DNA of 64,000 nt from Staphylococcus sp. GSSP0090 (GTDB taxonomy: Bacteria > Bacillota > Bacilli > Staphylococcales > Staphylococcaceae), in the NCBI RefSeq assembly GCF_013391405.1, contig NZ_JACBFD010000044.1, positions 207,239 to 271,238 on the forward strand, given 5' to 3'. The position numbers and the translations under genes were made by a program. A model generated the notes under the pieces. The model saw nothing but the letters and a program-made list of their open reading frames with translations, searched no databases and was not told where the DNA came from. This document shows, one piece after another, positions 31,879-40,608 of the stretch. The number at the start of each line of letters is the position of its first letter. Within the stretch, counting starts at the first letter, position 1.

Positions 31879-32025
31879 TTATCTTTTTATTGATATTCGA
31901 TTAGGTTCATAACGTTAAGATAACTAAATAGATTTTAGATCAATACCAAATTTTTTCGAAAATTTAATTTGTTAAATCCATACTAATTAAAAAATTTAAA
32001 GTCGCTTACCGATTCAATAATTTAG

Positions 32026-32054
32026 TTCAAAATTATAGTGTTTTGCTTTATAAT
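32026..32054 (+). promoter_or_regulatory. SigA-type promoter of cshB
   Basis: TTCAAA (32026-32031), 17-base spacer, perfect TATAAT (32049-32054), about 30 bases before the cshB start. Confidence 0.75.
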
Positions 32055-32085
32055 AGATAAGATGAAGATTTAAGGAGGCCAAGAC

Positions 32086-33426
32086 ATGGCAAATCACCCA
32101 TTTGAAAAATTTAATTTAGAGACAAGTCTTATAGACGCTGTGAAAGATTTGAATTTTAATCAACCAACTGAAATACAGACTCGTGTCATACCAAAAATTA
32201 TTAAGCAAGTGAATTTAATTGGTCAGTCACAAACGGGTACAGGAAAGTCACATGCGTTTTTATTACCATTATTAAATTCAATCGATGTAGATTATAAAGA
32301 ACCACAAGCAATCGTTGTTGCTCCAACTCGTGAACTTGCACAGCAACTATTTGATGTAGCGAGTCATTTAACAAAATTCAAAGAAGACGTATCTGTAAAA
32401 CTCTTCATTGGTGGTACAGATATTGAAAAAGATCGTAGTCGCGTAAAGAATCAGCCACAACTTATCATAGGTACACCAACACGTATCAATGATTTAGCTA
32501 AACATGGGGATTTACATGTACACTTAGCTTCGTATTTAGTGATTGACGAAGCAGATTTAATGATAGATTTAGGCCTTATAGATGAAGTAGATTACGTAGC
32601 AACGAGATTAGACGAAAATGCACATATTGCTGTATTTAGTGCTACTATTCCTAAGTCATTGCATCCATTTTTAAATAAATACCTAGAAAATCCAGAATTT
32701 GTTGAAATCGAAAATACAGAAAAAAACAAAAAGAATATTGAGTTTTATTTAATACCTACTAAAGGTGAAGCAAAAATAGAAAAAACTTTAAAATTAATTG
32801 ATATATTAAATCCGTATTTATGTATTATTTTCTGTAATAGTAGAGATAGTGCTGATGAATTAGCGAAACAATTAAATACTGCTGGTTTGAAATTAGGTAT
32901 GATTCATGGTGGACTTACACCAAGAGAACGTAAACAACAAATGAAAAGAATTAGAAATTTAGAATTCCAATTTGTTATTGCGAGTGATTTAGCGTCTCGT
33001 GGTATTGATATTGATGGTGTAAGTCATGTCATTAACTTTGATGTACCTAATGATATCGATTTCTTCACGCATAGAGTTGGACGTACTGGACGTGGTCAAT
33101 ACAAAGGTGTAGCGATTACATTGTACAGCCCTGACGAAGAGCATAATATTGCATTAATTGAACAAAGAGGTTATAAATTCGAAAATGTAGACATCAAAGA
33201 TGATGAATTAAAACCTATAAAAGCGCATAATATGCGACAAACGCGTAAAAATAAAGACGACCATTTAACAAATCAATTAAAATATAAAGTTAAAACAAAT
33301 AAGAAAAAAGTAAAACCAGGATATAAGAAAAAATTCAAAAGAGATTTAGATGATTTAAAACGTAAGGAACGTAAACAATTTAGCAAACAGAAGAGTCGTC
33401 AAGATAGAAAAAATAGAAAAGGATAG
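32086..33426 (+). CDS. cshB: DEAD-box RNA helicase CshB
   Basis: 446 aa ATP-dependent RNA helicase (YqfR/CshB), linked to cold adaptation and RNA turnover. Motifs in order: Q motif (FNQPTEIQTRVIP), I QTGTGKS (about residues 49-55), Ia PTRELA, II DEAD in VIDEADLMID (about 154-163), III SAT (about 185-187), VI HRVGRTGRG (about 332-340). The C-terminal ~90 residues are extremely Lys/Arg-rich, fitting nonspecific RNA binding. An AAGGAGG RBS precedes ATG 32086. Nfo follows at once. Confidence 0.95.
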   Translation: MANHPFEKFNLETSLIDAVKDLNFNQPTEIQTRVIPKIIKQVNLIGQSQTGTGKSHAFLLPLLNSIDVDYKEPQAIVVAPTRELAQQLFDVASHLTKFKEDVSVKLFIGGTDIEKDRSRVKNQPQLIIGTPTRINDLAKHGDLHVHLASYLVIDEADLMIDLGLIDEVDYVATRLDENAHIAVFSATIPKSLHPFLNKYLENPEFVEIENTEKNKKNIEFYLIPTKGEAKIEKTLKLIDILNPYLCIIFCNSRDSADELAKQLNTAGLKLGMIHGGLTPRERKQQMKRIRNLEFQFVIASDLASRGIDIDGVSHVINFDVPNDIDFFTHRVGRTGRGQYKGVAITLYSPDEEHNIALIEQRGYKFENVDIKDDELKPIKAHNMRQTRKNKDDHLTNQLKYKVKTNKKKVKPGYKKKFKRDLDDLKRKERKQFSKQKSRQDRKNRKG

Positions 33427-33435
33427 GTGAATATC

Positions 33436-34326
33436 ATGTTATTAGGATCACATGTATCTATGAATGGTAAAAAAATGTTAGAAGGTTCAGCCGAAGAAGC
33501 GCATAAATTTGGCGAATCTACTTTCATGATTTATACGGGTGCACCTCAAAATACTAGAAGAAAACCTATCGAAGAATTAAATATTGAAAAAGGTCATGAA
33601 GTAATGAAAGCACATGGTCTTTCTAACATTGTTGTCCACGCACCGTATATTATAAATATTGCAAACACTGTTAAACCGCATGTCTTTGAATTAGGTGTGG
33701 AGTTTCTCCAAAGTGAAATTGAAAGAACTCAAGCACTTGGTGCACAAGATATTGTTTTACATCCAGGTTCACATGTAGGTGAAGGCACAGACGCTGGTAT
33801 TAAAAAAATTATCGAAGGTTTAAATGAAGTTCTAACGAACGACAACAATGTAAGAATTGCATTAGAAACCATGGCTGGTAAAGGTTCTGAAGTAGGTAGA
33901 AACTTTGAAGAACTAGCCAGAATTATCGACGGTGTAAACCACAATGATCGTTTATCGGTTTGTTTCGACACATGTCATACACATGATGCTGGTTATAATG
34001 TTAAAGAAGATTTTGATGGTGTGCTAAACGAATTTGATAAAATTATCGGTGTAGATAGAATTAAAGTAGTACACGTCAACGATAGTAAAAATGATATTGG
34101 TGCACATAAAGATAGACATGAAAATATTGGGTTTGGATATATTGGCTTTGATGCATTAAATTATGTCGTACACCATGATACATTTAAAGATATTCCTAAG
34201 ATATTAGAAACACCTTATGTTGGTGAAGATAAAAAGAATAAAAAACCGCCATACAAATTAGAAATTGAGATGTTAAAAAACCAAAAATTTGATGAAGATT
34301 TAAAAAATAAAATCTTGCAACAATAA
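33436..34326 (+). CDS. nfo: Endonuclease IV (AP endonuclease)
   Basis: 296 aa TIM-barrel, trinuclear-zinc AP endonuclease for base-excision repair. Family motifs: VLHPGSHVG (about residues 108-116), [14 protein letters not shown] (about 138-151), [12 protein letters not shown] (about 176-187), and [12 protein letters not shown] 33436 is chosen over GTG 33427 because the AGGTGA that contains that GTG is itself the RBS, five bases before the ATG. It follows cshB within 10 bases. Confidence 0.96.
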   Translation: MLLGSHVSMNGKKMLEGSAEEAHKFGESTFMIYTGAPQNTRRKPIEELNIEKGHEVMKAHGLSNIVVHAPYIINIANTVKPHVFELGVEFLQSEIERTQALGAQDIVLHPGSHVGEGTDAGIKKIIEGLNEVLTNDNNVRIALETMAGKGSEVGRNFEELARIIDGVNHNDRLSVCFDTCHTHDAGYNVKEDFDGVLNEFDKIIGVDRIKVVHVNDSKNDIGAHKDRHENIGFGYIGFDALNYVVHHDTFKDIPKILETPYVGEDKKNKKPPYKLEIEMLKNQKFDEDLKNKILQQ

Positions 34327-34362
34327 TATTAAGTTATTTAAAACGAAATAATATATTGAATT

Positions 34363-34416
34363 GAGTGAGTGTATGACCCTAAATTTAATACAGGGATCTT
34401 ACACTGACTCTTTTTA
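34363..34416 (+). terminator. Terminator after nfo
   Basis: GAGT-AGTGTA (34363-34374 area) pairs imperfectly with TTACACT-ACTC (34399-34410). The inner loop is AT-rich, and a T-run follows at 34410-34416. Confidence 0.75.
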
Positions 34417-34436
34417 TTAATTCGGAAACATTACTA

Positions 34437-34468
34437 TTTACATATGCTATCGAACGTTGTATAGTATA
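34437..34468 (+). promoter_or_regulatory. znuC promoter overlapped by a 26-bp dyad (candidate Zur operator)
   Basis: TTTACA (34437-34442), 17-base spacer, TATAGT (34460-34465). The dyad 34443-34468 is centred on AACGTT, and 10 of its 13 base pairs match (TATGCTAT...ATAGTATA). It covers the spacer and -10 box, an ideal repressor position. The gene encoding Zur lies at the end of this operon, so a Zur site is expected. The sequence does not closely match the Bacillus Zur box as I recall it, so the assignment is inference. Confidence 0.55.
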
Positions 34469-34483
34469 GAACGAGGTGAAAAC

Positions 34484-35257
34484 ATGTCTACACCAGTATT
34501 CGAATTAAAAAATATTGATTATTATTTTGATAACAAACAAGTACTTGAAAATATAAATATAAAGATTAATCGAGGAGAGTTTGTTGCAATTGTAGGACCC
34601 AATGGTGCTGGAAAATCAACACTATTGAAAATTATATTAGGGTTATTACCTATCCAAAAAGGCCAAATATATGTGGATGGAAAGGATTATAATGGTAAGC
34701 AATCCTTATTAAAAATAAGTTATGTTTCGCAAAAAGCACAAGCTTTTAAAGCTGGATTTCCAGCAAGTGTGAAAGAAGTAGTGATTAGTGGTCTAACAAA
34801 GCGTAAAAAATTACTTCAATGGTTTAATAAAAAAGATGAGCATAAGGTTGAAGCTGTATTAAAAAGACTGAACATAGAACATTTAATAGATAAAAATATT
34901 GCTGAACTATCTGGAGGACAACAACAACGCGTATTAATTGCTCGAGCACTAATAAGTGAACCATCCGTATTAATTTTAGATGAACCAACTAGTGGGATTG
35001 ATGCAAAACACGTTAGTGAATTTTATGAAACATTGGAATCACTTAAAAATGAAGGCGTAACAATTATACTTGTAACACATGATATTGGTGTGGTTGCTGA
35101 TACAGCTACGGAGGTAGCATGTTTAAATAAACATTTACATTTCCATGGAACAACAGAAGCATTTAAATCTTTAGATGAAGTAGAAATTTCCAAAATTTAT
35201 GGGCATCCAATCCAATTTGTTGATCACCAACATAGTAGGGAGTGTTGTTCATCATGA
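34484..35257 (+). CDS. znuC: Zinc ABC transporter, ATP-binding protein
   Basis: 257 aa. Walker A GPNGAGKST (about residues 36-44), signature LSGGQQQRVLIARAL (about 140-154), Walker B LILDEPTSGID (about 162-172), switch His in VTHDIG. The His-containing tail (VDHQHSREC) is common in zinc-type ATPases. RBS GAGGTGA precedes ATG 34484. The stop overlaps the znuB start (ATGA). The cassette has no solute-binding protein gene; that partner must be encoded elsewhere, as in S. aureus. Confidence 0.92.
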   Translation: MSTPVFELKNIDYYFDNKQVLENINIKINRGEFVAIVGPNGAGKSTLLKIILGLLPIQKGQIYVDGKDYNGKQSLLKISYVSQKAQAFKAGFPASVKEVVISGLTKRKKLLQWFNKKDEHKVEAVLKRLNIEHLIDKNIAELSGGQQQRVLIARALISEPSVLILDEPTSGIDAKHVSEFYETLESLKNEGVTIILVTHDIGVVADTATEVACLNKHLHFHGTTEAFKSLDEVEISKIYGHPIQFVDHQHSRECCSS

Positions 35258-36114
35258 TAGAAGCTCTACTGAATTTTGATTTTATGAGATACTCTCTTAT
35301 CAGTGGTATATTAATTGGATTTATTGCACCACTGATTGGTGCCTTTATTGTCGTTAGAAGGTTGTCGCTCATTGCTGATGCACTCAGTCATGTTACACTG
35401 GGGGGCATTTCATTTGGCATGTTCATCATTACTGTGATACCTGCATTTGTATTTATAAACCCAATGTGGTTTGGAATTCTTTTTGCTATTATAGGCGCCT
35501 TACTTATAGAGAATTTAAGAACATCTTATAGTAACTATCAAGAAATTGCGATACCAATCATTATGAGCGCAGGTATCGCATTAAGTGCGATTTTTATTTC
35601 TCTTGCTGATGGATTCAACCAAGAAATAGTTGGGTTATTATTTGGCTCCATCAGTGCTGTTACTTTAAGTGATTTATCAACAATTATTGTTATCGTAATA
35701 ATTGTTCTTATATTTATTTTCTCATTTTATAAAGAATTATTTATATTATCGTTCGATGAGGAATACAGCAAAGTAATAGGAATTCCAAAATGGATACAAT
35801 TTTTATTTATTATTATTGTTGCAATGGTTATTTCTGCTTCTATGCGTGTGGTAGGTATATTATTAGTAAGTGCTTTAATTACATTACCTGTAGCAATATC
35901 AATGAGAATTACTAAAGGTTTTAAGCAATTAATTATATTGAGCGTGATTATGGGAGAGTTTTCTGTCATCGCCGGACTTATTTTAGCATTTTATATGAAT
36001 ATATCTCCTGGTGGTGTTATCGTAGTACTACTTGTATTTATTTTAGCAATAACGATGATGTATCAAAAATTAAAAGCAAGATCGATTAAGGGAGTTGCTA
36101 AAGATGAAGACTGA
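35254..36114 (+). CDS. znuB: Zinc ABC transporter, permease
   Basis: 286 aa, about eight membrane helices, ABC-3 (ZnuB/manganese-type) permease family. Conserved segments: [23 protein letters not shown] near residues 25-45 and [20 protein letters not shown] near 200-220. ATG 35254 overlaps the znuC stop by four bases and is used as the start, with AGGGAG at 35237-35242; an in-frame GTG at 35242 overlaps that RBS. Its 3' end overlaps zur by 11 bases, so all three are co-translated. Confidence 0.93.
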   Translation: MIEALLNFDFMRYSLISGILIGFIAPLIGAFIVVRRLSLIADALSHVTLGGISFGMFIITVIPAFVFINPMWFGILFAIIGALLIENLRTSYSNYQEIAIPIIMSAGIALSAIFISLADGFNQEIVGLLFGSISAVTLSDLSTIIVIVIIVLIFIFSFYKELFILSFDEEYSKVIGIPKWIQFLFIIIVAMVISASMRVVGILLVSALITLPVAISMRITKGFKQLIILSVIMGEFSVIAGLILAFYMNISPGGVIVVLLVFILAITMMYQKLKARSIKGVAKDED

Positions 36115-36517
36115 AGAAGCTATTGGTATTATTAAAAATCATGGACATAAATATACAAATAAAAGACGTGAAATGATTGATATTTTTGTAGAAGAAGATA
36201 AGTACATCAATGCAAAAATCATACAACAAAAAATGGACAAAAATTATCCAGGTATTTCATTCGATACAATTTATAGAAACTTACATTTGTTCAAAGATCT
36301 AGGTATTGTAGAAGGTACGGAACTGGATGGAGAAATGAAATTTAGAATTGCGTGTACTGATCATCATCACCATCATTTTATTTGTGAATCATGCGGTGAT
36401 ACAAAAGTAATAGATTTTTGTCCAATTGATCAAATTAAAGCATTTTTACCAAAAGTAGACATTCATACACATAAATTAGAAGTATATGGTATATGTGAAT
36501 CATGTCAAAAGGCATAA
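36104..36517 (+). CDS. zur: Zinc uptake regulator Zur (Fur family)
   Basis: 137 aa Fur-family repressor. Winged-helix DNA-binding half (about residues 1-80, [18 protein letters not shown]). The metal-binding His cluster CTDHHHHHF is at about 84-92. Two CxxC pairs for the structural zinc are CESCGD (about 95) and the C-terminal CESCQ (about 132). Location at the end of the znuCB operon identifies it as Zur rather than Fur or PerR. RBS AAGGGAG lies inside znuB, and ATG 36104 is 11 bases before the znuB stop. Confidence 0.95.
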   Translation: MKTEEAIGIIKNHGHKYTNKRREMIDIFVEEDKYINAKIIQQKMDKNYPGISFDTIYRNLHLFKDLGIVEGTELDGEMKFRIACTDHHHHHFICESCGDTKVIDFCPIDQIKAFLPKVDIHTHKLEVYGICESCQKA

Positions 36518-36639
36518 AAATGACTCATCCATATCTTGTAAAAAGTGACAAATTTACTCTTTCTATAATTTTATCTCGATTTAAACATAGGTCATTAGTA
36601 TGAATTAAATTGAATTTTTAAAATTGTTTGCTAAAGATG

Positions 36640-36667
36640 TTTAAATAAGCAGTTTTTGAGATATACT
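36640..36667 (+). promoter_or_regulatory. Candidate sodA promoter
   Basis: TTTAAA (36640-36645), 16-base spacer, TATACT (36662-36667), about 127 bases upstream of sodA. Moderate match. The remainder of the 277-base gap between zur and sodA shows no gene. Confidence 0.45.
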
Positions 36668-36794
36668 AATAAAGTAACTAAAGATAACAAATTCTAAATG
36701 AAGGCATTCCAGTAAGTGAATAAGCATATTCATTGTTGTCATCATTATTAATTGTTATCCTTTATTTAAAGATTAATTAGGAGGATGATTATTT

Positions 36795-37394
36795 ATGGCT
36801 TTTGAATTACCAAATTTACCTTATGGTTTTGATGCATTGGAACCACACATTGATCAACAAACAATGGAAATTCACCATGACAAACACCATAACACTTATG
36901 TAACTAAATTAAATGCAGCAGTAGAAGGAACTGATTTAGAATCTAAATCAATCGAAGAAATTGTTGCGAACTTAGACAGTGTTCCAGAAAATATTCAAAC
37001 AGCTGTTCGAAATAATGGTGGTGGACATTTAAACCACTCACTATTCTGGGAATTATTAACTCCAAACTCAGAAGAAAAAGGTACTGTTGTTGATAAAATT
37101 AAAGAACAATGGGGTTCTTTAGATGCATTTAAAGAAGAATTTGCTGACAAAGCAGCAGCTCGTTTCGGTTCAGGTTGGGCTTGGCTAGTTGTTAATAATG
37201 GTAACTTAGAAATCGTTACTACACCAAACCAAGATAACCCATTAACTGAAGGTAAAACACCAATCTTAGGATTAGATGTTTGGGAACATGCATATTACCT
37301 TAAATACCAAAACAAACGTCCAGATTATATTAGTGCATTCTGGAATGTTGTTAATTGGGAAAAAGTTGACGAATTATATAACGCTGCAAAATAA
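36795..37394 (+). CDS. sodA: Superoxide dismutase (Mn/Fe type)
   Basis: 199 aa cytoplasmic enzyme that dismutates superoxide. Metal ligands: His27 in [12 protein letters not shown], His in [11 protein letters not shown] (about residue 81), Asp and His in [19 protein letters not shown] (about 161 and 165). A strong AGGAGGA RBS precedes ATG 36795. Metal preference (Mn, Fe or both) cannot be read from the ligands. The gene is followed by a strong terminator and is monocistronic. Confidence 0.98.
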   Translation: MAFELPNLPYGFDALEPHIDQQTMEIHHDKHHNTYVTKLNAAVEGTDLESKSIEEIVANLDSVPENIQTAVRNNGGGHLNHSLFWELLTPNSEEKGTVVDKIKEQWGSLDAFKEEFADKAAARFGSGWAWLVVNNGNLEIVTTPNQDNPLTEGKTPILGLDVWEHAYYLKYQNKRPDYISAFWNVVNWEKVDELYNAAK

Positions 37395-37410
37395 TTGTGC
37401 AGACGATTAT

Positions 37411-37441
37411 GACGGCCTTTTCAAAGGCCGTCATTTTTTTT
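37411..37441 (+). terminator. Terminator after sodA
   Basis: GACGGCCTTT (37411-37420) pairs perfectly with AAAGGCCGTC (37423-37432) around a two-base tight loop, then eight T residues. Confidence 0.97.
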
Positions 37442-37516
37442 AACTAAAATAATAGAAATATTCACTGATTTCATATATCATTTGTAGTGAGAACTATTGA
37501 ATAGAGGTATGCTGTT

Positions 37517-39568
37517 TTGCTAAAAAGATTAAAAGAAAAATCAAATGATGAAAAAATTAGAAATACAATGAATAAAAGAATTAGCTTTATATTCGGCATT
37601 ATTGTATTCATTTTTGCGATAATTGTTTTAAGATTAGGATATTTACAAATTGCACAAGGCTCACACTATAAACAACTTATTAAAAATAGTGAAAATCTAA
37701 CAGTAAATGAAGCTGTTCCTAGGGGACGTATCCTTGATAGAAATGGTAAAGTTCTAGTCGATAATGCTTCTAAAAAGGCGATTACATATGCACGAGGCAG
37801 AAAGACATCACAAGCAGAAGTATTGAAAATTGCTGAAAAATTATCGAAGCTTATTAAAATGGATACAGATAAAATTACAGATCGCGATAAACAAGATTAT
37901 TGGATACAACTTCATCCAAATAAAGCCAAAAATTTAATGAAAAATGAACAAGTCTTATTAGATGACGGTAATATTAGTCAAGATGAATATGATGCCTCTT
38001 TATATAAAAAAATAGGAGAAAAACAAATCAATTCATTAAATAACAAAGATTTACAAATCCTAGCAATATATAGAGAAATGATGTCTGGTTCAGCACTCGA
38101 TCCACAAACCATTAAAAATGAAGATGTCAGTGATGAAGAGTACGCAGCTGTTTCACAAAAATTATCTGATATGCCAGGTGTTAATACGACAATGGATTGG
38201 GATAGAAAATATCCATATGGCGATACTTTGAGAGGCATTTTTGGTGATGTTTCTACAACTGAAGAGGGTATTCCCAAAGAATTGACTGAACAGTATTTAG
38301 CCAAAGGCTATTCTCGAAATGATCGTGTCGGTAAATCATATTTAGAATATCAATATGATGATATTTTAAAAGGCAAGAAAAAAGAAATGAAATATACCAC
38401 AGATAAATCGGGTGAAGTTATAGATTCCAAAGTGGTTAATCCTGGTTCGCGTGGTGATGATCTTGTTTTAAGTATTGATGTAGATTTACAGAAAAAGACT
38501 GAAGAATATTTAGAAAAACAAATTTCAAAATTACGTAGTGAAGGCGCTAAAAATATGGACAATGCCTTAATTGTTGTTCAAAATCCAAATAATGGTGACA
38601 TCTTAGCAATGGCAGGCAAACAAATTGATAAAAATGGCGATTTAACTGATTATGATATTGGTACATTTACTTCTCAATATGCAGTAGGTTCTTCAGTAAA
38701 AGGTGGTACTCTACTTGCAGGTTATCAAAATGATGCGATTAATGTTGGTGAAGAAATGATTGATGAACCGCTTAAATTTGCTGGCGGCTTAACAAAACAT
38801 TCCTATTTCAACCAAGATGGAAAAGTGAAAATCGATGATAAAGAAGCTTTAATGCATTCATCAAACGTATATATGTTTAAAACAGCATTAAAAATGGCAG
38901 GTTCACCTTATACACCGAACATGTCACTACCAACTGACATTACAAGTGCAGGACAAAAACTGCGTAAAGGTTTAAATCAGGTTGGTCTAGGAGTGAAAAC
39001 AGGTATCGATTTGCCAAATGAAACAAATGGACAAATTGAACCATTAACAGACAACCCTGGTAATTACCTTGATTTAGCAATAGGTCAATATGATACTTAT
39101 ACACCGATGCAATTGTCCCAATACGTATCAACGATTGGTAATAATGGATATAGAGTGCAACCACATGTCGGTTTAGAAATTAGAAAAGCAACCAACAAAG
39201 AAACACTAGGGCCTGTTAAAGAAAAAGTAAAAGGCCATGTGTTAAATAAAGTAAATAATACTCAAAATGAAATTAATGAAGTGCAAGAAGGGTTTAAAAT
39301 GGCATTTAACGAAAAAGATGGAACTGGTTATCAAAGTTTTAAAGATACTGAAGTACCATCAGCTGGTAAAACTGGGACTGCAGAAGTATTTCAAGATGGA
39401 GAACCAAGAGTCAACTCAACTTACATTGGTTATGCTCCAATCAAAAATCCACAAATTGCATTTTCAATTGTGTATACTAACCAACCAGTACCTGAACCGT
39501 GGTTAAACGGTGGCGATTTAGGTAGAGATGTTATTAATTATTATTTCGAAGAAAAGGCAAAAGATTAA
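37517..39568 (+). CDS. pbp3: Penicillin-binding protein 3 (class B transpeptidase)
   Basis: 683 aa from TTG 37517 (homologues begin at this LKRLKEKSND). Cytoplasmic tail, one membrane anchor (about residues 27-47), PBP dimerisation domain (about 60-330, with VPRGRILDRNGK), and transpeptidase domain (about 350-680). Catalytic motifs: SSVK with its active Ser (about 393), SSN (about 449), KTGT (about 619). It cross-links peptidoglycan and is the S. aureus PBP3 orthologue by overall sequence. GAGG at 37505-37508 is about eight bases before the TTG. Confidence 0.95.
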   Translation: MLKRLKEKSNDEKIRNTMNKRISFIFGIIVFIFAIIVLRLGYLQIAQGSHYKQLIKNSENLTVNEAVPRGRILDRNGKVLVDNASKKAITYARGRKTSQAEVLKIAEKLSKLIKMDTDKITDRDKQDYWIQLHPNKAKNLMKNEQVLLDDGNISQDEYDASLYKKIGEKQINSLNNKDLQILAIYREMMSGSALDPQTIKNEDVSDEEYAAVSQKLSDMPGVNTTMDWDRKYPYGDTLRGIFGDVSTTEEGIPKELTEQYLAKGYSRNDRVGKSYLEYQYDDILKGKKKEMKYTTDKSGEVIDSKVVNPGSRGDDLVLSIDVDLQKKTEEYLEKQISKLRSEGAKNMDNALIVVQNPNNGDILAMAGKQIDKNGDLTDYDIGTFTSQYAVGSSVKGGTLLAGYQNDAINVGEEMIDEPLKFAGGLTKHSYFNQDGKVKIDDKEALMHSSNVYMFKTALKMAGSPYTPNMSLPTDITSAGQKLRKGLNQVGLGVKTGIDLPNETNGQIEPLTDNPGNYLDLAIGQYDTYTPMQLSQYVSTIGNNGYRVQPHVGLEIRKATNKETLGPVKEKVKGHVLNKVNNTQNEINEVQEGFKMAFNEKDGTGYQSFKDTEVPSAGKTGTAEVFQDGEPRVNSTYIGYAPIKNPQIAFSIVYTNQPVPEPWLNGGDLGRDVINYYFEEKAKD

Positions 39569-39629
39569 TATTTTGCCATCACTTTTATTTAAAATACTGA
39601 TATAGTCGTCTTTATTGAAAAATAATACT

Positions 39630-39657
39630 TTTCAATTTTATAACTAAATGGTATGAT
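39630..39657 (+). promoter_or_regulatory. Promoter of rpmG
   Basis: TTTCAA (39630-39635), 16-base spacer, TATGAT (39652-39657) with an upstream TG (extended -10), 39 bases before the rpmG start. Confidence 0.65.
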
Positions 39658-39695
39658 TAATAGGTCGTATTTTGAAAAGGTAAGGAGGAATTAGC

Positions 39696-39845
39696 ATGCG
39701 CGTAAACGTAACTCTAGCTTGTACAGAATGTGGAGAAAGAAACTACATTACTACAAAAAATAAACGTACTAATCCTGAACGTATAGAAATGAAAAAACAC
39801 TGTGCACGTGATAATAAACACACTATGCACCGTGAAACAAAATAA
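39696..39845 (+). CDS. rpmG: 50S ribosomal protein L33 (bL33)
   Basis: 49 aa, starting [25 protein letters not shown] lies at 39681-39688 before ATG 39696. The CxxC pair Cys9/Cys12 and Cys36 are present, but the fourth zinc-ribbon position (39) is Asp, in HCARDN. It is therefore neither a full four-Cys form nor a Cys-free form, which matches one of the L33 copies of S. aureus as I recall it. Staphylococci carry more than one rpmG gene. Own promoter and terminator. Confidence 0.95.
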   Translation: MRVNVTLACTECGERNYITTKNKRTNPERIEMKKHCARDNKHTMHRETK

Positions 39846-39856
39846 TTCATATTTTA

Positions 39857-39887
39857 AACCAGATTCTAATAGAATCTGGTTATTTTT
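39857..39887 (+). terminator. Terminator after rpmG
   Basis: AACCAGATTCT (39857-39867) pairs with AGAATCTGGTT (39871-39881), then a T-rich tail. Confidence 0.93.
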
Positions 39888-39989
39888 ATGTACTTTACTC
39901 AACAGACTTAAAATATCAATTTATTATTAGCATTTTAATTTTTAATATCTTTAATCTTCTAAAAATGTAAGGATTCAAATTGCAGTTTA

Positions 39990-40018
39990 ATGACATTATA
40001 ATTCATTAACGTTATAAT
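39990..40018 (+). promoter_or_regulatory. Promoter of the yqgN-glcK cluster
   Basis: ATGACA (39990-39995), 17-base spacer, perfect TATAAT (40013-40018), 34 bases before the first gene. Confidence 0.7.
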
Positions 40019-40051
40019 AATAAAAGTATGAATTACGGGAAGGTGTAAAAT

Positions 40052-40597
40052 ATGGATAAAAAATCACTAAGAAAAAAACATATCCAATTAATGAAATCTT
40101 TTATGCTAAATGAATATGAAAAACAACAAGCAGATCAATTTTTAGCTAATCAATTTTTCAATACCAATGAATATCGTGCTGCCTCTCGTATAGGCATTGT
40201 ATTATCTATGCCACACGAAGTTAATACATATACTATGATTCAACAAATGATTGATGATGGCAAACAAGTCTTTGTACCTGAAACAAATTATCAATTGCGG
40301 GAAATGTCCTTTAAGCATATCGATGACTTAAAGCATATTGGTAAAGATGATAAAGGAATAAATCACGTTAATACTAATACTGAAATATCCAGTGATTTAG
40401 ATTTATTAGTTGTTCCAGGTGTAGTTTTTAATAATGATGGCTTCAGAATTGGTTATGGTGGCGGTTACTTTGATAAATTTCTCAGTACTTATCATCAACC
40501 TACGCTGAGTTTAATTTATGATTTTCAGTTAAATGACTTTCAAGTAGAAACACATGATCAACCTGTAGAAAAACTTATCATAGCGACAACAAGATAA
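40052..40597 (+). CDS. 5-formyltetrahydrofolate cyclo-ligase
   Basis: 181 aa (YqgN-like). It converts 5-formyl-THF to 5,10-methenyl-THF with ATP. The family signature at the C-terminal half is LLVVPGVVFNNDGFRIGYGGGYFDKFL (about residues 121-147), containing the nucleotide-binding glycine-rich GYGGGYYD-type motif. The N-terminal part has RIGIVLSMPHEVNT. RBS GGGAAGGTG precedes ATG 40052. First gene of a tightly packed set running to 44186. Confidence 0.93.
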   Translation: MDKKSLRKKHIQLMKSFMLNEYEKQQADQFLANQFFNTNEYRAASRIGIVLSMPHEVNTYTMIQQMIDDGKQVFVPETNYQLREMSFKHIDDLKHIGKDDKGINHVNTNTEISSDLDLLVVPGVVFNNDGFRIGYGGGYFDKFLSTYHQPTLSLIYDFQLNDFQVETHDQPVEKLIIATTR

Positions 40598-40608
40598 TGG
40601 AGGGTAAA

